DNA of 40,869 nucleotides from a virus (IMGVR_UViG_3300007351_000031:1-40869), one strand, 5' to 3'; positions 7,554 through 14,272 are shown, counted from the first letter of the stretch. Translations and numbers: made by a program. Notes: generated from the sequence alone by a model not told the origin.

Positions 7554-8138
7554 TCAATCCACAAATGCCGAATTTATGCCTCTCCGGTCAATCAATTTCT
7601 GGTCTATATGGCCAAGCTCAAGCGCTAGCGCCACCAATCCTGCAACAGCATCCATCCAATCGCCGTTTTGCGGGAACTCCTTCCCGTCGCAGCATAACCA
7701 CGCGACATAGCCAAGCGCCGCAGGACCATATGCGCGCTGGTCGATACTGCGGCATCCCAAAACTGCCATTTCGCAACGGTCTATAGCCTGTTTCCATGCG
7801 TGGACGACCTCCCATGGGATATCTGCCCCGGAACCCCCGAGCCTATCCATGAGCGGGGCGCCACTCACCGCCTGCCATTTGCGGCGCAGCGCACCATATT
7901 CTGTGCCGGCGCGGTAGAGCTCATCGATCAACCGATTATCCTCGCAGAAGCGCCCTAGAGCATTTTCGCGCTTCTGTGAGCGGCTCCCGAGCCTATGAGG
8001 TTGCGCTAGCACCACGCGCATCTCCGCCTCTTCCAGAGCCTTCTGATGGGCCTCTATTTGCTTGGCGGCGCGGCTAACGGCGCGGTTTCCGTTTTTCCAG
8101 CGTCGAGGGGGAACGATAGATTTCGCTCGCGCGCTCAT
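7554..8138 (-). CDS. Phage protein of unknown function, last gene of replication operon
   Basis: 194 residues. A basic N-terminus (MSARAKSIVPPRRWKNGNRA) and a helical region to about residue 50 precede a region containing 'RENALGRFCEDNRLIDELYRAGTEYGALRRKW'. The pattern ALGRF...I...Y.AG..Y..L recurs in uncharacterised proteins at this spot in alphaproteobacterial phages. The C-terminal half (about 100-190) has aromatic/Cys content without a known motif. Its ATG overlaps the previous stop (ATGA). Position at the end of the leftward operon recalls late regulators of other phages, but nothing in the sequence proves it. Confidence 0.75.
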   Translation of the reverse strand: MSARAKSIVPPRRWKNGNRAVSRAAKQIEAHQKALEEAEMRVVLAQPHRLGSRSQKRENALGRFCEDNRLIDELYRAGTEYGALRRKWQAVSGAPLMDRLGGSGADIPWEVVHAWKQAIDRCEMAVLGCRSIDQRAYGPAALGYVAWLCCDGKEFPQNGDWMDAVAGLVALALELGHIDQKLIDRRGINSAFVD

Positions 8139-8518
8139 TCGTCGCCTCGCTCATCTCGACGCCCATAAAAATACGCGCCGATCAACATTGCCCATGTTGA
8201 GATGAAAGCAATCATGAAATGCCACCACTCCCCCCACTGAGAATGCTCCAAGGAGCCTATATGGAGAGAAGGAAGCGCGCCCATCAGCAAGACTGCCTTT
8301 AAACCTCTTTTCACGCCGCCAATCTCCATATTCGCTTGATCGGAACTCGCCGCAAGCTGACTATCTGGACTATTCGAGGGCCGCGCCGGAATTTGAAAGT
8401 TCGTCGCGAATATGTGATTTTTAGGCGCATCATTTTTTAGCAAGCGCAACAATAGCCATAGCAGCGTGATCGCGGGCCATGCCGTAAAGACCGGAACTAT
8501 CCCATTCTCTATACCCAT
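8135..8518 (-). CDS. Small membrane protein, two predicted TM segments
   Basis: 127 residues. A hydrophobic N-terminal helix lies around 9-27 ('VFTAWPAITLLWLLLRLL') and a second near 98-118 ('FMIAFISTWAMLIGAYFYG'), with a polar linker and the charged end RRDERGDE. GGAGG lies five bases before the ATG at 8518, so this start is supported although it overlaps the upstream gene by 89 bp in another frame. An internal start at 8329 would leave one TM. Function unknown. Confidence 0.6.
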   Translation of the reverse strand: MGIENGIVPVFTAWPAITLLWLLLRLLKNDAPKNHIFATNFQIPARPSNSPDSQLAASSDQANMEIGGVKRGLKAVLLMGALPSLHIGSLEHSQWGEWWHFMIAFISTWAMLIGAYFYGRRDERGDE

Positions 8519-8738
8519 CCTGCCTCCAATTGTTGTCCCTGCAGCTTATTTCTCCAGAGGCCGCCTTTGCCGCCTTTTCATATGCCTCTTTCTCGATGAT
8601 CGGACGAGCGATGGCGAGCGCGGCGCGGGCATAGACGCGCAATCTGTCGTCGTCTTCCTCTGGGCAATCCCACGCCTCACCTATGGCGTCCGCCATCTTC
8701 TCGACCAGCTCGGCTTCCTGCTCAGGCGTCATGGACAT
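8430..8738 (-). CDS. Small soluble hypothetical protein
   Basis: 102 residues starting MSMTPEQEAELVEKMADAIGE. The first 60 residues are acidic helix ('WDCPEEDDDRLRVYARAALAIARPII'), followed by an Ala-rich end. Short helical proteins of this form that carry 'ARAALAI' are common in phage early operons and have no known function. GGGAGGG lies about 8 bases before the ATG. The stop of the upstream gene is three bases away. Confidence 0.7.
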   Translation of the reverse strand: MSMTPEQEAELVEKMADAIGEAWDCPEEDDDRLRVYARAALAIARPIIEKEAYEKAAKAASGEISCRDNNWRQDGYREWDSSGLYGMARDHAAMAIVALAKK

Positions 8739-8740
8739 GG

Positions 8741-8968
8741 CTATTTACCCTCCCGAGCGGCGCGGATCGCGGCGGTGAATATCGCCAGCGGCGCGTTGCT
8801 GTCGCAAATCGCGTATTCCTGCGCTTCGTCGCTCATCGCCAATTTCATTCCCTCGGTCGGCGTTTCCAGTTCGGAAAGGACGGCGTCGGCCTTTCGAAGC
8901 GCTTTTGCGGACGTGACTCCACTCCCACTAATCGCCAGCGCGATCCTATCCCTCATGCTCATAGCCAT
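8741..8968 (-). CDS. Small hypothetical protein
   Basis: 75 residues from ATG 8968 (MAMSMRDRIALAISGSG). A GTG one codon earlier is also possible, but GGAGAGG is best spaced for 8968. Helical, with 'KALRKADAVLSEL' and 'PLAIFTAAIRAAREG'. No domain recognised. The 8972-9095 gap upstream holds no gene I can support. Confidence 0.65.
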   Translation of the reverse strand: MAMSMRDRIALAISGSGVTSAKALRKADAVLSELETPTEGMKLAMSDEAQEYAICDSNAPLAIFTAAIRAAREGK

Positions 8969-9095
8969 CACGCCTCTCCAGCGGTTTCATGAATGCCGAG
9001 GAAATGCTTTATCACGCATCCTCGTTCATTGCCTTCGCCCAATCAAACTGCTTGCCTGATCGCGTGGCGAATCTCAGCTTCGACGCTCATTGCTG

Positions 9096-9716
9096 TTATT
9101 CGGCCGCGTCGCGCCAGCCAGCATAGCCGTGCATTCGATCCCATTTTTCCCGCCATGACGGGGCTCTAACGCGATGCGAATTCATGACGACAGAAGGCTC
9201 GGCAAGCTCCGCTGGCGTCAGGAACCCATATGGCGCGAATGGAGTCTGGAATCCGAATGGAGCCCCCGGACGCATCGTATATGGCAATTGTCCCCTGCGA
9301 TTCACGATTGCGTTAGGATTGGCGAGATCATCATTCGAGAACCCATTTTTCGGATGCTCCAATGCGCCGTTTTCCATTTTCGAAACAAGATCGCGGAACA
9401 TCGCCTTCATAGCTTCGCGATGCTCGTCGGAAAATTGCTCGACGGGCGCCGTAAGCCTCGCAACCGCCTCACGCCGTTGAAAACGACGCGCAGCAACTTG
9501 ATTGCACATCTCGTAAAATTCCGGCGCGCTCGGCGGCCATGCGCCGCCCTTCCGCGTCGCCGTCAAAGCGGCCTCGCTAACGATTTCCGGTCCGTATCCT
9601 TCCACCGATTTGAGGTAGCTCGCCAGCGTCCCCTTGAACGCGTCCGTTTTAGTTTCGAATGACGGGAATGCCATGAACATTTCCGTCAAATACCTCGCTT
9701 TCAGCCTGTTTTCCAT
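9096..9716 (-). CDS. Putative replication accessory / helicase-loader-like protein
   Basis: 206 residues. 'AFKGTLASYLKSVEGYGPEIVSEAALTATRKGG' is an N-terminal helical region of the kind found in phage proteins encoded next to replication initiators. Residues 65-130 are charged helix, and the C-terminus (140-206) is Pro/aromatic-rich and probably flexible. The start may be 9716 (68-bp overlap with the previous gene) or an internal ATG at 9680. A helicase-loader role comes from position after the initiator-like gene, not from a motif; no Walker box is present. Confidence 0.6.
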   Translation of the reverse strand: MENRLKARYLTEMFMAFPSFETKTDAFKGTLASYLKSVEGYGPEIVSEAALTATRKGGAWPPSAPEFYEMCNQVAARRFQRREAVARLTAPVEQFSDEHREAMKAMFRDLVSKMENGALEHPKNGFSNDDLANPNAIVNRRGQLPYTMRPGAPFGFQTPFAPYGFLTPAELAEPSVVMNSHRVRAPSWREKWDRMHGYAGWRDAAE

Positions 9717-10359
9717 AGCCTTTGGTGTCCTCGCATAATTGCTCGTAGAACGCCATGAATTCGGTTTTCTTGGTTCCTGGGAATTGTTGCGTCGGACCGG
9801 CGCGAGAATTCGGAACGTCCCAATCCGCCCTGTATCCCTGCCAGCCGCGCTCGATCATCGTCGCAGCTGCGCGCTCTGCATCGCCGCTTGCAACCAAGCT
9901 TTTAGCCAGCAGCTCGGCCGCTCGCGGCGTGAGAGGTTTCCGTAGAGCCTTCCGGTGAGCGATCACGTCGGCTGCGGTTTTTTCGGAGACGACCTCGGAA
10001 AGGATTTCTAGCGGGGTAGGAGCTTTTGGTTTTTTCGCTTGGGGGTGTCCTTCCGAAGGAAGGGGGGTATCTAATTTAGATTTCTCGTTAGAGAAATCAT
10101 TCGAGCAAACGGGCGCGCCCGCGCGTGCTATATATGGCTCGGCATCCGTAACGGCGTCACGCGTTACATCCGTTACGGTAACGCTGTCACGCGTTACATC
10201 GTTACGTGAATTGTTAGCTCTGAAACGCCTCTGGCGCTCAGCGTTTGATGCGCGGGTCTTCTCGCGCTTAATGTCTTCCGCGCGTTCTACCATAGCAACG
10301 ATCTGCTCTGCGGTAGCGCCACTATCAAGCATCGCTCTGGCTGCGGCAGCTATGCTCAT
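9649..10359 (-). CDS. Replication initiator-like protein with internal iterons
   Basis: 236 residues. The N-terminal 'MSIAAAARAMLDSGATAEQIVAMVERAEDIKREKTR' is a helix-turn-helix-like segment seen at the start of many alphaproteobacterial phage replication proteins, followed by a basic 'NAERQRRFRANN' stretch. Residues ~55-75 (VTRDSVTVTDVTRDAVTD) are encoded by tandem 30-bp repeats (10148-10206). The C-terminal part contains 'KPLTPRAAELLAKSL'. An origin inside an initiator gene parallels lambda O. The start overlaps the dcm stop (ATGA). Confidence 0.65.
   Translation of the reverse strand: MSIAAAARAMLDSGATAEQIVAMVERAEDIKREKTRASNAERQRRFRANNSRNDVTRDSVTVTDVTRDAVTDAEPYIARAGAPVCSNDFSNEKSKLDTPLPSEGHPQAKKPKAPTPLEILSEVVSEKTAADVIAHRKALRKPLTPRAAELLAKSLVASGDAERAAATMIERGWQGYRADWDVPNSRAGPTQQFPGTKKTEFMAFYEQLCEDTKGYGKQAESEVFDGNVHGIPVIRN
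10069..10098. other. AT-rich hairpins beside the iterons
   Basis: ATCTAA-T-TTAGAT (10069-10081) overlaps a perfect 8-bp inverted repeat GATTTCTC-GTTA-GAGAAATC (10079-10098). This is the most AT-rich point of the gene and sits ~50 bp from the repeats. It is a candidate unwinding element of a replication origin. Confidence 0.45.
10148..10206. repeat. Candidate origin iterons (two ~30-bp tandem repeats)
   Basis: Two tandem copies (10148-10177 and 10178-10206) share GTCACGCGTTACATC exactly (10156-10170 and 10186-10200) and contain six GTAACG hexamers counting both orientations. They lie inside the initiator-like gene next to an AT-rich hairpin, as in lambda-type origins. Confidence 0.6.
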
Positions 10360-11138
10360 GCCGCCCTCCGCAAGAGCGCCTGGCGAGCGGATAGGGCGCG
10401 GCCTATGACTTCTACGACTTGCGGGACGACGGCGTTGCCGAGGGCTCCTATTTCAGGGCTGTCCAATCCTGAGGAAACCCCATCATCCACTCCGCAAGAC
10501 GTATCGGGAGCATTTTCCCAAATAGGATCTGCACTAGGCGACTTAAGCCAATGCTCCACGTTCCTCCATTCGCTAAACGGCGCGGAAGGCCATTGGCGTC
10601 TGTTACAAACGACATCCTCGGACTTAAGATTCCCGATTTGCGCGTTCCGTCCGATCTTGTCACGGTTGGAAATAATCCACACCCTGTCTCTATGGTGAGG
10701 GGCACCAACGGCGCTCGCCGGAATGCAATGCCATTCCGCGTCATACCCGACCTCGGCCAAGTCGCCGAGAACGGTTCCCAGCCCTCGACTAAGCAGCGCT
10801 GCCACGTTCTCCAAGATCGCGTATCGCGGTCGAACCAAGCGAATGGCTCGTATAACGTGCCGGTAGAGTCCCGAACGGGCTCCGGCAAGTCCGGCGCCTG
10901 CGCCAGCGAGTGAGATATCCTGGCATGGGAAGCCTCCCGTGATGACATCCGCCTCACCCTCGATAAATTCTCGCGTGGTAACGTCGCCGTGAATAGGAAC
11001 GCCAAGCCAATGCTTGGCGAGCACGCGCTGGCAGAACGGATCAATTTCGACAAAAGCGACAGGCGTTGCGAAGCCAGCGCGTTCAAGGCCGAGAGAGAAC
11101 CCGCCGATACCCGAGAATAGGCTAAGCTCGCGAAGCAT
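10356..11138 (-). CDS. dcm: C5 cytosine DNA methyltransferase
   Basis: 260 residues from ATG 11138, chosen because AGGAGGG sits four bases upstream; longer starts read through the neighbouring gene. Motif I is 'LFSGIGGFSLGLE' (7-19). The catalytic 'GGFPCQDIS' places the nucleophile Cys near 72. Motif VI is 'ILENV' (108-112), motif VIII 'HHRDRVW' (148-154) and motif X 'GNAVVPQ' near the end. The region between VIII and X (target recognition) is short, so the enzyme is compact. It probably methylates phage DNA to escape host restriction; no cognate endonuclease is adjacent. The start lies 17 bp inside the upstream gene. Confidence 0.95.
   Translation of the reverse strand: MLRELSLFSGIGGFSLGLERAGFATPVAFVEIDPFCQRVLAKHWLGVPIHGDVTTREFIEGEADVITGGFPCQDISLAGAGAGLAGARSGLYRHVIRAIRLVRPRYAILENVAALLSRGLGTVLGDLAEVGYDAEWHCIPASAVGAPHHRDRVWIISNRDKIGRNAQIGNLKSEDVVCNRRQWPSAPFSEWRNVEHWLKSPSADPIWENAPDTSCGVDDGVSSGLDSPEIGALGNAVVPQVVEVIGRALSARQALLRRAA
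10448..11086 (-). CDS. Nested alternative-frame ORF inside dcm (possible overprinted gene)
   Basis: A 212-codon frame from ATG 11086 lies wholly within dcm, same strand, shifted one base. Its translation contains 'RDTRSWRTWQRCL', 'EPFSATWPRSGMTRNG' and, near the end, 'LAEWMMGFPQDWTALK'. I recall this pattern (SWRTSQ..., TWPRSG..., EWLMGFP...) from proteins annotated in many phages next to or overlapping dcm genes. It has no obvious ribosome site. It may be a real overprinted gene, or a widely propagated out-of-frame annotation of methyltransferase DNA. Confidence 0.3.
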   Translation of the reverse strand: MNALASQRLSLLSKLIRSASACSPSIGLAFLFTATLPRENLSRVRRMSSREASHARISHSLAQAPDLPEPVRDSTGTLYEPFAWFDRDTRSWRTWQRCLVEGWEPFSATWPRSGMTRNGIAFRRAPLVPLTIETGCGLFPTVTRSDGTRKSGILSPRMSFVTDANGLPRRLANGGTWSIGLSRLVQILFGKMLPIRLAEWMMGFPQDWTALK

Positions 11139-11319
11139 CATCCCTCCTGGTTTCTTTAGTGTGGGGGAGAGGGGAGCGCGGCTCGCCGTCTCCGACCCAT
11201 TCCATGAGGCAAGAATACTGGCCATGCGTCGGCCCGAGGTCGGCGGAGTAAGCCCAGCCACACGCCTCGTAAGCGGAGCGACGCCAGTGGGCGACGTATC
11301 TGAAAATTCGATCTGTCAT
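11122..11319 (-). CDS. Small hypothetical protein between two methyltransferases
   Basis: 65 residues (MTDRIFRYVAHWRRSAYEACGW...). It contains 'TDRIFRYVAHWRRSAYEACGW', an aromatic and basic helix, and ends in a charged tail. The ATG overlaps the stop of the N4/N6 methyltransferase (ATGA), and its end overlaps dcm by 17 bp. It is therefore embedded in the operon by translational coupling. No known motif; function unknown. Confidence 0.6.
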   Translation of the reverse strand: MTDRIFRYVAHWRRSAYEACGWAYSADLGPTHGQYSCLMEWVGDGEPRSPLPHTKETRRDDASRA

Positions 11320-12002
11320 ATTTCGAAAGCCTCCTGCTTTGCAGGCTTAGCCGGCTCAACGAAAAAGTCAGGCTGCTTGAGCGCTTCGCTTATGCGGCGG
11401 CAGGCTATGTCGAAATATTTTGGCTCAATTTCAATGCCAGTGAATTTACGGCCGAGTTTGACAGCGGCGACGCCTGTCGTGCCGCTGCCCATGAACGGGT
11501 CTAGAATTGACCCATCAACGAAACCAAGGCACCATTTCATTACCTCGATCGGCTTCTGTGTTGGGTGTTCTTTGCCGTCAAGAACTGCAGACGATCTCGC
11601 ATATGTCATTATTCGCGCAGCCTTTTGCTGGCTGCACCACGCAAATTCTCCGTCCGCTAGAGAAAATTCTCGTTGTCCTTTATCCCAAACGAGCCACCTC
11701 ATCGTAGGTGGTAAATAATCAGTAAAATAGTTTCCACCCCATATTATTTGCTCTTTGCTACATGATCTAATTACATCAAATATATATCGTTCAGGACGGT
11801 CGGCATCCCATGTTACCTGTTCGCGCCACGGCCCCCATCCGTGTGAGGCTCTGAACGAGCCACGCTTTCCGTAATCAATCCCATAAGGCGGATCAGTAAC
11901 AACCGCGTCAAATCGACCAAGCCTAGGCAAAATATCGCGACAGTCGCCGAGATACAGCGTCACGCCTTCCGCGAGTTCCTCTTTGCGAACGAAGATCACC
12001 AT
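11316..12002 (-). CDS. N4/N6 DNA methyltransferase
   Basis: 228 residues from ATG 12002, supported by AAGGA seven bases upstream. The longer frame to 12098 overlaps the previous gene and has a non-homologous start. Motif IV 'VTDPPYGIDYG' (DPPY 37-40) comes before motif I 'ILDPFMGSGTTG' (about 166-177), the beta-class order. 'HPTQKP' (about 146-151) precedes motif I, as in N4-cytosine/N6-adenine enzymes such as the CcrM-like and Dam-replacing groups. Whether it methylates A or C cannot be told. No restriction partner is adjacent, so it probably protects phage DNA or marks timing of expression. Confidence 0.92.
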   Translation of the reverse strand: MVIFVRKEELAEGVTLYLGDCRDILPRLGRFDAVVTDPPYGIDYGKRGSFRASHGWGPWREQVTWDADRPERYIFDVIRSCSKEQIIWGGNYFTDYLPPTMRWLVWDKGQREFSLADGEFAWCSQQKAARIMTYARSSAVLDGKEHPTQKPIEVMKWCLGFVDGSILDPFMGSGTTGVAAVKLGRKFTGIEIEPKYFDIACRRISEALKQPDFFVEPAKPAKQEAFEI

Positions 12003-12058
12003 TTCGCGTCCTTCTCGTAGCTCGCGTCGCGCTTTGCCGCCGCCATCCGCGCAATCAT
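11996..12058 (-). CDS. 20-codon micro-ORF coupled to both neighbours
   Basis: ATG 12058 overlaps the stop of the DnaA-like gene (ATGA), GTGGGG lies upstream, and the stop overlaps the methyltransferase start (ATGGTGA). It reads MIARMAAAKRDASYEKDAKW. Its most likely job is to carry ribosomes between the two genes; a functional peptide is possible. Confidence 0.35.
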   Translation of the reverse strand: MIARMAAAKRDASYEKDAKW

Positions 12059-12630
12059 GATCCCCACCAGCTATGATTGACGCGGCTCTCCGCATCATCT
12101 GGGTCTAGTGTCATTTTGCCGAAATGCGCTTCCAGCATGGCGACGCGCGCGCGCAAATCAGCGTCGCGCGCCAGCAATTTCGGCATTCTGCGACGCACAG
12201 AATGCAAGACCGTCGTATGATCGCGGCCGAAAAATCTCCCGATGCTGGGGAAAGAATGCCTCGTCAGCGTCGCCGCGAGATACATGGCGACATGACGCGG
12301 AGTGGCTATTTCCTTGTGCCTCCGCTGCGCGGTCATTTCCAAAACCGAGACGCCGAACTCTCGGCATACCTTTTCCTGAATGCTCTTGATTGATGGCTCT
12401 CGCCAAGATGGAATGTAAGAACAGAACAATTCATCTGGAGTCGCGTTCGGGGCCGGAATCCTGTCCCATCCTGTTTTTTTGGATGGACGCGCTTTGATGG
12501 TGTCTTCGCCTTTTAGCTTGCCGGCAGCGATGCGAGCTTTGCGAAGCTCACATATCCGTTCGTATGAAAGCGGACGCGCAGGTATGCGCTTGCGCTCGAT
12601 CCCAGGAAGCGGCATTTCTTGGAAACTCAT
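12055..12630 (-). CDS. DnaA domain IV-like DNA-binding protein
   Basis: 191 residues. The C-terminal ~110 residues match the DnaA box-binding domain IV: 'IQEKVCREFGVSVLEMTAQRR', 'ATPRHVAMYLAATLT' and the signature-like 'FGRDHTTVLHSVRRR' (about 134-148). There is no AAA+ ATPase or Walker motif, so it cannot be a full initiator. The first 80 residues are basic and probably disordered. A phage protein with only the DnaA DNA-binding part could bind DnaA boxes to recruit host machinery, or block host initiation. It is encoded among replication genes and overlaps the nuclease gene upstream (ATGA). Confidence 0.85.
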   Translation of the reverse strand: MSFQEMPLPGIERKRIPARPLSYERICELRKARIAAGKLKGEDTIKARPSKKTGWDRIPAPNATPDELFCSYIPSWREPSIKSIQEKVCREFGVSVLEMTAQRRHKEIATPRHVAMYLAATLTRHSFPSIGRFFGRDHTTVLHSVRRRMPKLLARDADLRARVAMLEAHFGKMTLDPDDAESRVNHSWWGS

Positions 12631-12980
12631 CGAACTGACTCCCTATTAGGAATTCCCCATGCGTTAATCGCCGTGCGCGCGTCGTCTATCGACCTAACGA
12701 CGGCGAAGGGGATTAACCCCATCGTCAGCAACCAATCGCGCCATTCCTCTTGCGCGTGGCTCAGACGACCCTTCTGGGTTTTGACTTCCATCCACCAACA
12801 ACGGGAGCCGCCAAAGATGATCAGATCGAATACGCCTGGCGTGAGGCCGGGAACCGCGTTTGCCGCTCTGCCTGTCGCCGTTCTGCGCGATGCGTTCGGA
12901 AACGCCACGACGCGGTGCGTCGGGAGCAAAACGCTCCGCAGATAATTGACGATCGCACGTTGGATATCGGCTTCTTTCAT
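12627..12980 (-). CDS. VRR-NUC domain nuclease
   Basis: 117 residues, all one domain. 'EADIQRAIVNYLR' forms the N-terminal helix with the conserved Glu/Gln. 'PGVFDLIIFG' (48-57) holds the catalytic Asp and 'WMEVKTQKGRLS' (63-74) the E-x-K motif, with Gln77 downstream. This is the stand-alone phage form of the PD-(D/E)XK VRR-NUC family, linked to structure-specific cutting of replication or recombination intermediates. Start and stop overlap both neighbours by four bases, so it is part of the replication operon. Confidence 0.9.
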   Translation of the reverse strand: MKEADIQRAIVNYLRSVLLPTHRVVAFPNASRRTATGRAANAVPGLTPGVFDLIIFGGSRCWWMEVKTQKGRLSHAQEEWRDWLLTMGLIPFAVVRSIDDARTAINAWGIPNRESVR

Positions 12981-13339
12981 TCCAGTCTCAACGCCTCACG
13001 AGCCGCTTCCAGCGCAGCCTCAGCGCGTAGAATGTCAATATCGTCCCTGCGCGCAGCCTTAAGGCGAGCAATCGCAAGCTCGTGCTCACACGCCGCAATC
13101 TTTCTTTCGAGGCGTCTGATGGCGTAAGCGTTAAGCTTTTCTGTGATGCGTTCGATATTCTTGAGCGATCCATCGCACAGACGCCTGATGGTTCCTGGAT
13201 GCACACCAGCCTCTCCAGCAACGATGCGGCGCGCGTCTGGCTTCTTGACGCCATGCTCGATCATCGTTTCGCGGACAATCCGCTCGCAAAGACTAGCCGT
13301 GCTCATTTCGTGTCCAAATTTTCCACTATTCGCGCTCAT
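12977..13339 (-). CDS. HTH protein with C-terminal coiled coil
   Basis: 120 residues. 'KPDARRIVAGEAGVHPGTIRRLCDGSLKNI' (about 33-62) fits a helix-turn-helix in which 'HPGTIRRL' is the recognition helix. Residues 63-118 are a long charged helix or coiled coil ('RRLERKIAACEHELAIARLKAARRD'). GGAG lies eight bases before ATG 13339 and falls inside a hairpin (13341-13375), so its translation may be structure-controlled. An internal ATG at 13306 is an alternative. Probably a DNA-binding protein of the replication operon. Confidence 0.65.
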   Translation of the reverse strand: MSANSGKFGHEMSTASLCERIVRETMIEHGVKKPDARRIVAGEAGVHPGTIRRLCDGSLKNIERITEKLNAYAIRRLERKIAACEHELAIARLKAARRDDIDILRAEAALEAAREALRLE

Positions 13340-13340
13340 G

Positions 13341-13375
13341 CGTCATGCTCCTATGGGGCATGGCAGAGCATGACG
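13341..13375. promoter_or_regulatory. 10-bp perfect inverted repeat over the ribosome site of the 13339 gene
   Basis: CGTCATGCTC (13341-13350) pairs with GAGCATGACG (13366-13375) around a 15-base loop. On the minus strand the 3' arm contains the GGAG ribosome site and ends one base before the ATG at 13339. It could hide the site in mRNA or act as a DNA operator. Confidence 0.55.
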
Positions 13376-13585
13376 AACCCACTTACGAAACATGGACCCC
13401 GATCGGCCTGGCAGCACTTGGCGTCCTGAAAAACATCGAACGCGGAGCCTCAGTATCTCGTGCTCCGGGAGCGCGCGGGCGCGACAGAGCCATTTGTCCC
13501 GTCCGCGCGCGGACTTGGCCCTCGTTTCTCCGCGTTGGGTTCCGCAACGCGAAGCCTTGTTCGCGCTATATGCGCGTAATCCGTC
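13376..13585. other. Structured leader-like interval
   Basis: No supported gene on the minus strand. It contains a 14-bp perfect palindrome GTCCGCGCGCGGAC (13501-13514) and a 7-bp stem CGCGTTG/CAACGCG with a 7-base loop (13531-13551). It separates two leftward genes and may carry regulatory RNA structure. A rightward frame from ATG 13360 is open but looks non-coding after its first 30 codons. Confidence 0.4.
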
Positions 13586-13825
13586 TTAGGCGATGCGCCA
13601 AACGCGCAAGCCTGCGATGCCATCCTTTTCAGCGGCGGACACCTTGAATTTTTTCCCGGCGCCATTCTCTTTGGCATATACGCTCGCCCGAGCACGAAGC
13701 GTCCCAGGCTTTATGCCAGTGACGAAAAAAGATTGGCCAATCTCAAGCTGAGAGAATGGATATTGCGGGGCTTGGCGGCCACGCAAAGAAGGAACGGGAA
13801 TGCCAGTTTCGATTTCGATCGCCAT
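13586..13825 (-). CDS. Small conserved phage protein
   Basis: 79 residues (MAIEIETGIPVPSLRGRQ...). The pattern 'YPFSQLEIGQSFFVTG' followed by 'GKKFKVSAAEKDGIAGLRVWRIA' recurs in short phage proteins (P-F-x-x-M/L-x-x-G-x-S-F-F-V ... RVWR). They look like a small beta-rich domain, and their function is unknown to me. AGGTGG lies six bases before the ATG. It is the first gene after the terminator that ends the cro operon, so its expression probably needs read-through or an unseen promoter. Confidence 0.75.
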   Translation of the reverse strand: MAIEIETGIPVPSLRGRQAPQYPFSQLEIGQSFFVTGIKPGTLRARASVYAKENGAGKKFKVSAAEKDGIAGLRVWRIA

Positions 13826-13962
13826 GAATCACCACCTAGCTTTGCGCCATCGAATGAAATGACGCGAATAGACGCCCGGCTATATCGGTCGCCGCCGGGC
13901 GGGCGATGGCAAGCTTCGACAACAGCGCCCTGCGATAAGCGCCAGAATGTCTCGCCCGATAG

Positions 13963-14007
13963 GAAAAGAAAAAGCCCGAGCGAGCGAAGGAGAAAACTCG
14001 CTCGGGC
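13963..14007 (-). terminator. Strong Rho-independent terminator after the cro operon
   Basis: GCCCGAGCGAG (13974-13984) and CTCGCTCGGGC (13997-14007) form a perfect 11-bp stem with a 12-base loop. On the minus strand it is followed by TTTTTCTTTTC. It sits 55 bp after the last cro-operon gene and before the replication genes, the place of lambda tR1, so antitermination may operate (inference). Confidence 0.9.
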
Positions 14008-14062
14008 AAGTTGGCGCGCAGCCTCATGCAGGCGGGGAGGTCGCCGCTGCGCGCAGGGAAGA

Positions 14063-14272
14063 TCATTGCGGGAACTCCGCTTGAAGTTTTGCGCAATATG
14101 CCTCGGCGCGAGTCCTACCGTGGTAAATCGCGCAATCGACGAATTCGCAAATTAGGCGAGGGGGGATTGTCGATGGGATTTCTTCAACGCCAGCGGCTCG
14201 CGCCCTCTTCATGGCGCTTTCGCGCTGTTGCTGGACGCGCCAATATTCCAAAGGTTCTGACCAGTAGCTCAC
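14063..14272 (-). CDS. Small hypothetical protein of the cro operon
   Basis: 69 residues from GTG 14272, chosen because it overlaps the previous stop (GTGA). It begins VSYWSEPLEYWRVQQQRESA and continues 'GVEEIPSTIPPRLICEFVDCAIYHGRTRAEAYCAKLQ'. The start is aromatic and the body amphipathic. Its place between the cro-like gene and a strong terminator is where lambda-like phages often carry regulators, but no antiterminator motif (such as an Arg-rich domain) is visible beyond 'MKRARAAG'. Function unknown. Confidence 0.6.
   Translation of the reverse strand: MSYWSEPLEYWRVQQQRESAMKRARAAGVEEIPSTIPPRLICEFVDCAIYHGRTRAEAYCAKLQAEFPQ

Noticed and set aside
13360-13647. Plus-strand ORF starting MAEHDEPTYETWTPIGLAAL
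   Set aside because: The first 30 codons look protein-like, but the rest is Arg-rich noise overlapping a real minus-strand gene, and the start sits in the hairpin.
13836-14096. 86-codon minus-strand ORF
   Set aside because: It reads straight through the 11-bp terminator stem and U-tract and has no ribosome site. A shorter TTG-started tail (28 codons) cannot be excluded.
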